From JBHELT01 sp046262935 (GTDB lineage: Bacteria > Actinomycetota > CADDZG01 > JAHWKV01), in NCBI GenBank assembly GCA_046262935.1, contig JBHELT010000015.1, positions 1 through 8,724 on the forward strand: 8,724 bases of DNA. Reading direction: 5' to 3'. The translations under genes were made by a program, and so were the position numbers. How positions within the stretch are numbered: the stretch's first letter is position 1; the number at the start of each line of letters is the position of its first letter. This document shows positions 1 to 5,832 of the stretch, piece after piece. The notes beneath the pieces were generated by a model. It saw only the letters and a list, made by a program, of their open reading frames with translations. It searched no databases and was not told the DNA's origin.

Positions 1-336
1 GAGGACGCGATCGCACCCGTTTCAACCATCAACGTCCAGACACCCGCGACCCTTCATCCTGGTGAGCTGATCACTGGTTCGGTCACCGATGACTATTCCG
101 GTTTGGATGGCGTCAGGGTTACATTCACCTCAGCACTCGGTACCACAACGAAGGACGCATCCGTCACTTGCTCGGCAACCCTTCTCTCCTGCACATGGAC
201 CACCAGCGCTCCCGTTGCTCGGGGGATCTACGACATCCAGGTCCAAGGCATTGATCGGGCAGGGACCATGGAACAGGCTTGGTCCCCGACCGCTAAGGGA
301 ACGACCGGGCCGCACGTCGTGGCCACGGTATTGTAG
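1..336 (+). CDS. C-terminal fragment of a secreted/surface protein with an Ig-like domain (5' end outside window)
   Basis: The frame is open from the first base to a TAG at 334-336, giving the last 111 residues of a longer protein. The fragment is rich in Thr, Ser, Val and Gly. It has the alternating beta-strand pattern of bacterial Ig-like or fibronectin-like domains: a Pro-rich linker start, then G-S-V-T-D-D-Y-S-G-L-D-G-V, and later Y-D-I-Q-V-Q-G-I-D-R-A-G, a typical edge-strand signature of such domains. Two cysteines seven residues apart (fragment residues 57 and 64) could form a disulfide, which fits an extracytoplasmic location. There is no C-terminal membrane anchor or LPXTG-type sorting signal, so the protein is either released or anchored elsewhere. 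What lies upstream, for example a catalytic domain or more repeats, cannot be seen. The reading frame and the domain type are likely; the function is unknown. Confidence 0.7.
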   Translation, partial: EDAIAPVSTINVQTPATLHPGELITGSVTDDYSGLDGVRVTFTSALGTTTKDASVTCSATLLSCTWTTSAPVARGIYDIQVQGIDRAGTMEQAWSPTAKGTTGPHVVATVL

Positions 337-351
337 AGACGTCCGAACGTT

Positions 352-377
352 TCCCCGTCGGTTGGTGCGGACGGGGA
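352..377 (+). terminator. GC-rich hairpin between the Ig-like gene and pcrA
   Basis: An 8-base perfect inverted repeat, TCCCCGTC at 352-359 and GACGGGGA at 370-377, is separated by a 10-base loop. It begins 16 bases after the stop of the upstream gene. No T-run follows, so it is not a classical intrinsic terminator, although U-tail-less hairpins are often proposed as terminators in GC-rich actinobacteria. Its 3' arm contains the GGGGA nearest to the pcrA start (ATG at 388), so it could instead mask the pcrA ribosome-binding region. The repeat is directly visible; its role is inferred. Confidence 0.4.
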
Positions 378-387
378 TAATCGGGCC

Positions 388-2631
388 ATGGAACCCCAAC
401 CCGGAACACCCAATCAGAGCAGCGAGAGCGCTGTCCAAAGCGCTTTAGACACCGACTCTTCGAACTCCCGAGCTTCCGATCACGGCTTGCTGGCCGGGCT
501 GAACGCTCAGCAGATAGAGGCTGTTGTCCATCCCGGCGGCCCCCTGCTCATCGTGGCTGGGGCCGGGAGCGGCAAGACGGCCGTGCTTACCCGGCGCATC
601 GCTTACATGCTGCGCAACCAAGAAGTGTCCCCTTGGTCGATCCTGGCGATCACCTTCACCAACAAGGCCGCTGATGAACTGAAAGAAAGAGTCGTAAAAC
701 TCGTAGGCGAGGTCGCGCGCAAGATGTGGATCGGAACGTTTCACTCGGCTTGCGTCAGGTTGCTTAGAACCGAGGCCCCCCGTCTCGGTTACAAGTCCGC
801 CTTCACCATCTACGACTCGGGCGACAGCGAACGGCTCATCTCCTACGTCATGCGCGACGCGGACGTTGACCCGAAGAAACTGAAACCCTCAGCGGTGCAT
901 CACGCGATCAGCCGAGCGAAAGACGAACTGATCGAACCACCCGAGTTCGCCGAGACCGCTTCGAACTGGCTGGAGCGCCAGATCGCCGACCTATACACCG
1001 AATATCAAAGGCGTTTGGTTCAGGCCAACGCTATGGACTTCGACGACCTCATCAATCAAACGGTTTACGTGTTCAGGCAGTTCCCCGAAGTTCTCGAGCA
1101 TTACAAACAGCGCTGGCAGCACGTATTGGTCGATGAGTTCCAAGACACAAACGGTGCTCAGTTCGAATTGGTCCGGCTCCTCGGAGCGCCAGACGGCGAC
1201 GTGTGCGTCGTTGGCGACATGGACCAGTCGGTCTATTCCTTCAGGGGCGCCGACTATCGCAACCTTGCGCGCTTCGAGCAAGCGTTCCCAGGTGCTCGTC
1301 TCATCACGCTGGAACAGAACTACCGCTCGACGCAGAACATCCTGTCGGCTGCGAACGCTCTGATCGAACACAACCGCTCGCGAAAGCCCAAGAACCTGTG
1401 GACCGAAAGCGGATTGGGCGATCTCATCACTCGCTATCACGCCGAGAATGAACACGACGAGGCGGCCTTCATCGGTTCCGAAGTGGAACGGTTGCGCGAT
1501 TCGGAAGGTTCGCGCTACCGCGACGTGGCCATCTTCTATAGGACCAACGCCCAGTCGCGAGTGGTGGAGGAAGTTTTCACGCGCTTTGGGATCCCGTATC
1601 GCATCGTTGGTGGTCTTAGGTTCTACGAACGAAAAGAGATCAAGGATGTGATGGCCTATCTGCGTCTGCTTGTGAACCCATCCGACACGGTCAGCCTGAA
1701 GCGGGTCATCAACACCCCGAGGCGCGGCATCGGCGACAGGACGGTTCAGCAGATCGAAGGTTACGCGGCGGTGCGCGGCATGACCCTTTTCGAAACCCTG
1801 GACAGCGCAGAGGATGCCGGAGTCACCAAGCGAGCGGCGGGTGCAGTTGCCGATTTCCTTCATCTGATGGGCGAGCTTCGCTCATTCATGCAGGAAGGAG
1901 CGGGTCTTCGAAGACTGATCGAAGTTGCGTCGGAGCGGTCGGGCTATATGGCTGAACTCGAAGCGGAGCGATCTATCGAATCGCTCGGACGCATCGAGAA
2001 CTTGAAGGAACTCGCCGGCGTGGGGGCCGAGTTCGAGGAGCGCGTCCCCGATGGTTCACTTGAAGACTTCTTAGCGCAGATATCGCTCGTCAGTGAGCAG
2101 GACGAATACAACGATGAAGAAGCATCGGTAACGTTGATGACCCTGCATAACGCCAAGGGGCTGGAGTTCCCGGTCGTGTTCATCGTTGGGCTCGAAGATG
2201 GAGTGTTTCCGCACATCCGCTCATTGGGAGAACCAACGGAGCTCGAAGAGGAACGGCGTCTTGCGTATGTTGGCATCACCAGGGCCAAGGAGCGTTTGTA
2301 TCTGACGCATGCGTGGAACCGCTCCTTGTGGGGTGGAACAAACTACAACCCACCCTCGCGGTTCCTGAAAGAGATTCCACCTGAGTTGATGCGAACCGTG
2401 GGCGAAAAGCCGGGTAAGACCACCGATTCGCCCCGCTATCCCGATCTCGAGAGAGTCGCGGCCGGTTGGCGGGTTGGCCAGGAGGTGACCCATGACCGGT
2501 GGGGGGCCGGCGTCATCACTTCACTTTCAGGTCACGGCGAGAAGGCGGAAGCCACGATCTGGTTCGCCGATGTCGGCGAGAAACGCCTCCTGCTCGCGTA
2601 TGCTCCCATCAAGGTGGAGACCACGTCTTGA
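388..2631 (+). CDS. pcrA: ATP-dependent 3'-5' DNA helicase, UvrD/PcrA type
   Basis: This superfamily 1A helicase unwinds DNA during nucleotide-excision repair and replication and clears RecA and stalled RNA polymerase in the cytoplasm. At 747 residues it is full length for PcrA/UvrD1. The motifs occur in order: Q-motif LNAQQ (38-42), Walker A AGAGSGKT (57-64), motif Ia TFTNKAA near 90, motif II DEFQD (249-253), motif III VVGDMDQSVYSFRGAD (274-289), motif IV QNYR (310-313), motif V TLHNAKGLEF (585-594) and motif VI LAYVGITRAKE (625-635). The C-terminal segment from W694 (WRVGQEVTHDRWGAGVI) is the Tudor-like PcrA tail known to contact RNA polymerase. A 33-residue acidic/Ser-rich extension precedes the Q-motif. 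ATG 388 is the only usable start, because no ATG, GTG or TTG lies between it and the upstream in-frame stop. The Shine-Dalgarno is weak (GGGGA at 373-377). The gene is intact and the identification is firm. Confidence 0.97.
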   Translation: MEPQPGTPNQSSESAVQSALDTDSSNSRASDHGLLAGLNAQQIEAVVHPGGPLLIVAGAGSGKTAVLTRRIAYMLRNQEVSPWSILAITFTNKAADELKERVVKLVGEVARKMWIGTFHSACVRLLRTEAPRLGYKSAFTIYDSGDSERLISYVMRDADVDPKKLKPSAVHHAISRAKDELIEPPEFAETASNWLERQIADLYTEYQRRLVQANAMDFDDLINQTVYVFRQFPEVLEHYKQRWQHVLVDEFQDTNGAQFELVRLLGAPDGDVCVVGDMDQSVYSFRGADYRNLARFEQAFPGARLITLEQNYRSTQNILSAANALIEHNRSRKPKNLWTESGLGDLITRYHAENEHDEAAFIGSEVERLRDSEGSRYRDVAIFYRTNAQSRVVEEVFTRFGIPYRIVGGLRFYERKEIKDVMAYLRLLVNPSDTVSLKRVINTPRRGIGDRTVQQIEGYAAVRGMTLFETLDSAEDAGVTKRAAGAVADFLHLMGELRSFMQEGAGLRRLIEVASERSGYMAELEAERSIESLGRIENLKELAGVGAEFEERVPDGSLEDFLAQISLVSEQDEYNDEEASVTLMTLHNAKGLEFPVVFIVGLEDGVFPHIRSLGEPTELEEERRLAYVGITRAKERLYLTHAWNRSLWGGTNYNPPSRFLKEIPPELMRTVGEKPGKTTDSPRYPDLERVAAGWRVGQEVTHDRWGAGVITSLSGHGEKAEATIWFADVGEKRLLLAYAPIKVETTS
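2611..2619 (+). promoter_or_regulatory. Ribosome-binding site of the mgtC-family gene
   Basis: AAGGTGGAG lies inside the last codons of pcrA, 8 bases before the TTG at 2628. It fixes that TTG as the start of the downstream gene, in preference to the longer open frame that reaches back to 2499 inside pcrA. Confidence 0.7.
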
Positions 2632-3299
2632 CGAGCACTTACCATCTAAGCGTCATCGATCTCATCGTGCGCGTGTTGATCGCCGCGGTGCTTGGCGCGC
2701 TGATCGGTTTGGATCGTGAACTCTCGAACCAATCTGCGGGCCTTCGAACGCACATATTGGTGAGCCTTGGGGCACTCCTGTTCACGATGACAGGCGCATA
2801 CGTTTTTCCTCAGTCGCCAAACATCGACCCAACGCGTATCGCCGCCCAGGTAGTGACCGGCATCGGGTTCCTGGGTGCGGGGGCCATCCTTCGTCAGGGT
2901 GTGAGTGTCAGGGGACTGACAACCGCTGCGGGACTCTGGGTCACCGCCGCGGTTGGCATCGCGGTTGCACTTGGTTTCTGGGTTGGCGCGGTCGCGGTCA
3001 GCGTGGTGACCGCACTTTCGCTCTTCGGATTGAAACGGGTAGAGCGCAAGATGATCCAGCCACTCAAGCCGGGGCGTTACCTGTTCACGTTGGAGACGCT
3101 TACGCGTTTGAAGTTGAGCGACGTCACGCAGAAGGTGGAGCAAGAGCGCTGCAGGGTCGATTCGGCTCGCGACTTCAATGAAGACGAAGCCCGCCAGATC
3201 GAGTTGGTCCTGCGCCTTCCACCGCGAGTGCGGCCCGAAACGGTATCGAACTCTTTGGCGTCGATCGATGGAGTGGTAGGGGTGAACTGGTCGCGCTGA
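2628..3299 (+). CDS. MgtC/SapB family inner-membrane protein
   Basis: The TTG start gives 223 residues, a usual length for MgtC-type proteins. The N-terminal half is strongly hydrophobic, with about four to five membrane segments (roughly 10-28, 41-60, 72-90, 97-116 and 117-135). It carries the family hallmarks GLDRE (27-31), AGLRTH (37-42), GIGFLGAGAI (78-87) and RGLTTAAGLWVTAAVG (95-110). The remainder (about 141-223) is soluble and resembles the ACT-like C-terminal domain of these proteins. Known members affect Mg2+ homeostasis, acid survival, membrane potential and, in pathogens, F1Fo-ATPase activity; they are not proven Mg2+ transporters. The start codon overlaps the pcrA stop (TTGA), so the two genes are probably cotranscribed and translationally coupled. 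The frame stays open back to 2499, but that extension lies wholly inside pcrA, is not hydrophobic and has no family match. Family assignment is firm; the physiological role here is unknown. Confidence 0.92.
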   Translation: MTSTYHLSVIDLIVRVLIAAVLGALIGLDRELSNQSAGLRTHILVSLGALLFTMTGAYVFPQSPNIDPTRIAAQVVTGIGFLGAGAILRQGVSVRGLTTAAGLWVTAAVGIAVALGFWVGAVAVSVVTALSLFGLKRVERKMIQPLKPGRYLFTLETLTRLKLSDVTQKVEQERCRVDSARDFNEDEARQIELVLRLPPRVRPETVSNSLASIDGVVGVNWSR

Positions 3300-3359
3300 T
3301 GTCGCCGGCAGCACGAAGGCACATGAAATCACACTCTTATGAATCCTTTGTTGATACCG

Positions 3360-3378
3360 GAAGTCACGTATTGACTTC
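3360..3378. repeat. Perfect 7-bp inverted repeat upstream of the Phd/YefM gene, candidate operator
   Basis: GAAGTCA (3360-3366) and TGACTTC (3372-3378) are perfect inverted arms around a 5-base spacer CGTAT, centred about 60 bases before the antitoxin start. TTGACT at 3371-3376, overlapping the right arm, resembles a -35 box, but I see no convincing -10 at 16-18 bases. Phd/YefM antitoxins usually repress their own promoters through palindromes of this size, so this is a reasonable autoregulatory site. A structural role as an mgtC 3' hairpin is also possible, but no T-run follows. Confidence 0.45.
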
Positions 3379-3381
3379 AGT

Positions 3382-3395
3382 ACTGGTTTTCCAGT
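3382..3395. repeat. Second short inverted repeat in the antitoxin leader
   Basis: ACTGG (3382-3386) and CCAGT (3391-3395) are perfect arms around TTTT. In addition, AGTCACG occurs twice as a direct repeat, at 3362-3368 and 3393-3399, spaced 31 bases (about three helical turns). The repeats are visible directly; that they form a second operator half is an inference. Confidence 0.3.
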
Positions 3396-3429
3396 CACGC
3401 TTTGTCAGACAAGAAGTTGGGAGAAGTAA

Positions 3430-3708
3430 TTGGTTGAGCGAGACTTGTTTGTGCCTCTCACCGACGCAAGAGTGCGATTGCATGAACTCATTAGGCAAGT
3501 AGCGACGAGGAATGTGCTCTTGCTGCGACATGGAAGAGCTGTGGCGGTGCTAATGGGTTACGAGAGATATGAGGCGATCCTCGAGCGGATCGAAGACTTG
3601 GACGATAGCCTTTCCGTCTATGAGGCGGCTCGAGAACCCGCGGGCATGAACGTGCAACTCGACAAGTTGGCTGCGGAGACAGGGCTCCTGGATCAAGATC
3701 AAGGCTGA
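3430..3708 (+). CDS. Phd/YefM-family antitoxin-like protein, no adjacent toxin
   Basis: This is a 92-residue protein. Its N-terminal part (about 5-50) follows the Phd/YefM DNA-binding fold: P9-L-T-D-A-R, then LHELIRQV (17-24), the strand VLLLRHGRAVAVLM (29-42), and the helix YERYEAILERIEDLDD (44-59). In known systems this part binds an operator palindrome, and the acidic, flexible C-terminus neutralises a RelE, ParE or Doc-type toxin. The TTG start is supported by GGGAG at 3419-3423, six bases upstream. No toxin gene follows: only 36 bases separate the stop from the convergent accDA gene, and upstream lies mgtC. The gene body is about 54% GC and its leader about 45%, against roughly 65% in the mgtC core (hand counts), which hints at acquisition by transfer or at relaxed selection. 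It may be an orphan antitoxin, the remnant of a toxin-antitoxin pair, or a solitary repressor. Confidence 0.82.
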   Translation: MVERDLFVPLTDARVRLHELIRQVATRNVLLLRHGRAVAVLMGYERYEAILERIEDLDDSLSVYEAAREPAGMNVQLDKLAAETGLLDQDQG

Positions 3709-3744
3709 ATCCGGAAGAGCGGGCCAGCGAATTTCAGTCGGGTT

Positions 3745-5256
3745 CTACTGCCGAATGTCGTTGATCTTATTGAAGCGGGCTGCGCGCGAGACAGGGTTTT
3801 GCTGCGTTTCATCGAGCGCGACTCGTATCCACCTGGTTAGGATCGAAGCCGCAGCCGATGCATCGGTGTGTGCGCCGCCAGCGGGTTCTTCGATGATGTA
3901 GTCCGCGATACCGAGATTCTTTAGATCGAGAGCGGTCGGTCGAAGTTGCGATGCGATCACCCCAACTTCGGAGATGTCTTTCTTGAGGATCGATGTCGCA
4001 GCCTCCGGTGCGATGACCGAGAAAACGGCGTGTTGTTGGATGCCGATCACGTCGCCGCATGCAAGCGACAGGGCGCCACCGCTGCCGCCCTCGCCGGTGA
4101 TGATGCTGATCACCGGAACGTCCACTTGCAGGATCGCTGCGAAGGTTCGGGATATCTCCGACGCCAGGCCCCCGTACTCCGATGGGTGTGAAGGCTCGGC
4201 CCCCGGAGTGTCGATGAAAGTGATGATCGCAAGTCCAAGGCGGCCCGCCGTTTCGATGGCCCTTCGTGCTTTTCGGAACCCGTGTGCATCGGGACGCGCT
4301 TTATTGAACGCGATGAACATGACTGGTCGTCCAGATCCGAAGCGCTCGGTTGAGACGCGCCCCAGTGCCGTGAAGACGGCATCGTCATCGGCCCCCGCGC
4401 GGTCGCCGCGCAATTCGACAAGGCTTGGCGAGATGTGTTCGATGTAAAAGCGCGGCGGGGGCCGCCGCTCCTCTCGGGCCAATCGGAATTCATCCCAAGC
4501 ATCAGTTCTTGATAGAGAAGAGCCATCTAATGAAACAGAAGGGAGCCTCTTTGCATGGCGCCCGCGAGGTTTCACCGCGCCGGTCGGTTTGCCAACAAGT
4601 GTCCCAAGAGCCGTGCTCAGCCATGCTTTGATCGCATCGACTTCGAGCACCGCGTCGACGAGGCCCGCTTCGAGCGCTGCTTCGGCAGTATGCGAACCAT
4701 CGGGCAGGCCATGGCCAGTCATCACCTCGACAACGCGCGGACCCGCGAACCCGATAGTTGCTCTCGCCTCCGCTACCAGCAGATCGCTCAGGCTTGCGAA
4801 CGACGCATAGACACCTCCCGTTGTTGGGTTCATCAGTACGCCGATGCGCGGGATCCCTGCCTTAGCCAACTCCAACGACATCGCTATCGTGCGCGGCATC
4901 TGAACCAACGCGGCCATGCCTTCTTGCATCCTTGCGCCGCCCGACGACGTGACCGCAACGAAGGGGATCGATCTCGCGAGCGCGGTCCCCATCGCGTGGC
5001 AGATACGGGTCCCGGCGTCGCGTCCCATGCTTCCCCCAAGGAACCTAAAGTCGAAAACGGCGGCCGCTACGTTTGACTCCCCGATCACTCCGATGCCGGT
5101 CACCACCGATTCAGCGACCCCTTCTTCCTGGGCCAAAAGAACCTCATCGGCGTACCCGGGCCAGCCGATGGGATCGGCGGGATCGGCGGGGAAATCCTGG
5201 GCCATGAATGAGTCGAATAGGGCTTCGATCAGGTCTGCTGCGCTTCGTGGGTGCAT
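3745..5256 (-). CDS. accDA: Fused acetyl-CoA carboxylase carboxyltransferase, beta (AccD) plus alpha (AccA)
   Basis: The 503-residue protein joins both halves of the carboxyltransferase that moves CO2 from carboxybiotin to acetyl-CoA, giving malonyl-CoA for fatty-acid synthesis in the cytosol. The AccD-like half (about 1-220) shows FLGGSMG (72-78), SSGGARMQEG (104-113), PTTGGVYASFA (144-154) and IGFAGPRV (168-175). A linker of about 40 residues leads to the AccA-like half (about 258-503) with ELRGDRAGADDDAVF, the substrate-site segment FIDTPGAEP (347-355), GEGGSGGAL (388-396) and VIAPEAATSIL. The protein contains only two cysteines (86 and 400), so the four-Cys zinc ribbon of E. coli AccD is absent, as is the long N-terminal helix region of AccA. 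The start is ATG 5254-5256, with a GAAAGG about 11 bases upstream. It is transcribed divergently from the B12 protein and converges on the antitoxin gene. The biotin carboxylase and carrier must be encoded elsewhere. Another short acyl-CoA, such as propionyl-CoA, is possible as substrate but less likely. Confidence 0.93.
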   Translation of the reverse strand: MHPRSAADLIEALFDSFMAQDFPADPADPIGWPGYADEVLLAQEEGVAESVVTGIGVIGESNVAAAVFDFRFLGGSMGRDAGTRICHAMGTALARSIPFVAVTSSGGARMQEGMAALVQMPRTIAMSLELAKAGIPRIGVLMNPTTGGVYASFASLSDLLVAEARATIGFAGPRVVEVMTGHGLPDGSHTAEAALEAGLVDAVLEVDAIKAWLSTALGTLVGKPTGAVKPRGRHAKRLPSVSLDGSSLSRTDAWDEFRLAREERRPPPRFYIEHISPSLVELRGDRAGADDDAVFTALGRVSTERFGSGRPVMFIAFNKARPDAHGFRKARRAIETAGRLGLAIITFIDTPGAEPSHPSEYGGLASEISRTFAAILQVDVPVISIITGEGGSGGALSLACGDVIGIQQHAVFSVIAPEAATSILKKDISEVGVIASQLRPTALDLKNLGIADYIIEEPAGGAHTDASAAASILTRWIRVALDETQQNPVSRAARFNKINDIRQ

Positions 5257-5364
5257 CGTGCCCGGTGCCTTTCTTCGTCGTTAGCCCAATGAGACCTTTT
5301 TGGTCTACTCTTATGCGTTGCATCGGCCGCATGATCCTCGCTCAGCCGCTGCCAAACCAAACAT
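5257..5364. promoter_or_regulatory. Divergent promoter region between accDA and the B12-binding protein gene
   Basis: These 108 bases separate two genes transcribed away from each other, so promoters for both directions should lie here. No strong -35/-10 pair is visible on either strand. Two structured elements are: the inverted repeat AGACC-TTTTT-GGTCT at 5292-5306, and ATGCG (5313-5317) with CGCAT (5328-5332), which extends to seven pairs in RNA if one G-U pair is allowed. Either could be a regulator site shared by both directions. The region is too short, and lacks the conserved boxes, for a cobalamin riboswitch. Confidence 0.5.
5292..5306. repeat. 5-bp inverted repeat with T5 spacer in the divergent region
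   Basis: AGACC (5292-5296) and GGTCT (5302-5306) flank TTTTT. The site sits 36 bases from the accDA start and 58 bases from the start of the B12-binding gene, a suitable place for an operator acting on both. Five-base arms can arise by chance, so confidence is low. Confidence 0.25.
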
Positions 5365-5781
5365 ATGACAGACGACGCTTCCCGTATCCGAGTGGTGGTG
5401 GCCAAGCCCGGCCTCGACGGGCACGACCGCGGCATAAAAGTGGTCGCCAGGGCGCTCAGAGACTCTGGTGTTGAGGTGATCTACACGGGGCTGCATCAAA
5501 CCCCTGAACAGATAGCCGAGGCTGCGATACAGGAAGATGCCGACGCTGTGGGGCTCTCGTGCTTGTCGGGGGCTCACATGACCTTGTTCCCAAAGGTCGT
5601 CGACTTCCTGAGGGCCAAAGGGGGAGGCGACATCATCGTTTTCGGCGGGGGAATCATCCCACCCGAAGATGTACCGAAGTTAAAGCTTGCAGGGCTCGCC
5701 GAGATCTTCCATCCCGGCACTCCGACCCAAGCGATAGTCGATTGGGTCAAGCAGAACTGTTCAACCCCGCAGAAGATCTAA
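5365..5781 (+). CDS. Cobalamin-binding small subunit of an acyl-CoA mutase (methylmalonyl-/isobutyryl-CoA mutase type)
   Basis: This is a stand-alone B12-binding domain of 138 residues, the size of the small subunits McmA2/IcmB/HcmB that pair with a separate catalytic TIM-barrel subunit. The base-off/His-on cobalamin signature is complete: D18-G-H20-D-R-G23 supplies the axial histidine, with S65-C-L67 and the G94-G-G-I-I-P loop of the Rossmann-like fold. Such subunits carry adenosylcobalamin for carbon-skeleton rearrangements, for example methylmalonyl-CoA to succinyl-CoA or isobutyryl-CoA to butyryl-CoA. The large subunit is not in this window, so the substrate cannot be fixed. The neighbouring succinyl-CoA synthetase favours methylmalonyl-CoA. 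The similar Streptomyces neighbourhood containing icmB, as I recall it, favours isobutyryl-CoA. The ATG at 5365 has no visible Shine-Dalgarno sequence upstream. The stop is 51 bases before sucC, so cotranscription is likely. Confidence 0.9.
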   Translation: MTDDASRIRVVVAKPGLDGHDRGIKVVARALRDSGVEVIYTGLHQTPEQIAEAAIQEDADAVGLSCLSGAHMTLFPKVVDFLRAKGGGDIIVFGGGIIPPEDVPKLKLAGLAEIFHPGTPTQAIVDWVKQNCSTPQKI

Positions 5782-5822
5782 CCAAAACGGCCTTGCCCTT
5801 AAGTGGGGGCCTCGTAGATACC

Positions 5823-5827
5823 GGAGA
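5823..5827 (+). promoter_or_regulatory. Ribosome-binding site deciding the sucC start
   Basis: GGAGA lies 5 bases before the TTG at 5833 but only 2 bases before the in-frame TTG at 5830. The spacing, and the usual SucC beginning M-D/N-L-x-E-Y-Q, favour the second TTG. Confidence 0.5.
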
Positions 5828-5832
5828 CCTTG

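Noticed and set aside
341..360. LexA/SOS box upstream of pcrA (GAAC followed by GTTT)
   Set aside because: The actinobacterial site needs GAAC-N4-GTTC; the second half is not present.
991..1863. 290-residue open frame on the minus strand inside pcrA
   Set aside because: It lies wholly antisense to motif-bearing pcrA sequence, shows no domain pattern, and is a usual codon-bias shadow in GC-rich DNA.
2646..3398. 250-residue open frame on the minus strand across mgtC
   Set aside because: It is antisense to a well-supported membrane protein; its composition (Arg, His, Gln rich) is typical of a shadow frame.
3299..3502. 67-residue plus-strand frame starting at the mgtC stop (TGATG)
   Set aside because: The overlap with the mgtC stop is tempting, but there is no fitting ribosome site, no recognisable fold, and it runs 73 bases into the Phd-like gene in another frame.
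3709..3744. Bidirectional terminator between the convergent antitoxin and accDA genes
   Set aside because: No inverted repeat of useful length or T-run could be found in the 36 bases.
4555..5076. 173-residue plus-strand frame antisense to accDA
   Set aside because: It is rich in Arg, His and Cys with no motif, and the opposite strand carries the conserved carboxyltransferase motifs.
5168..5190. Tandem repeat of GGGATCGGC in the 5' part of accDA
   Set aside because: It is just over two copies, encodes a P-A-D repeat in a variable N-terminal stretch, and is probably simple slippage.
5257..5364. Cobalamin riboswitch upstream of the B12-binding gene
   Set aside because: The region is only 108 bases and shows no conserved B12-box; an adenosylcobalamin riboswitch normally needs about 200 bases.
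5789..5811. Possible stem GGCC...GGCC with inner CCC/GGG between the B12 gene and sucC, as a terminator
   Set aside because: It needs a 3-base bulge, has only short arms and no T-run, so it is too weak to call.
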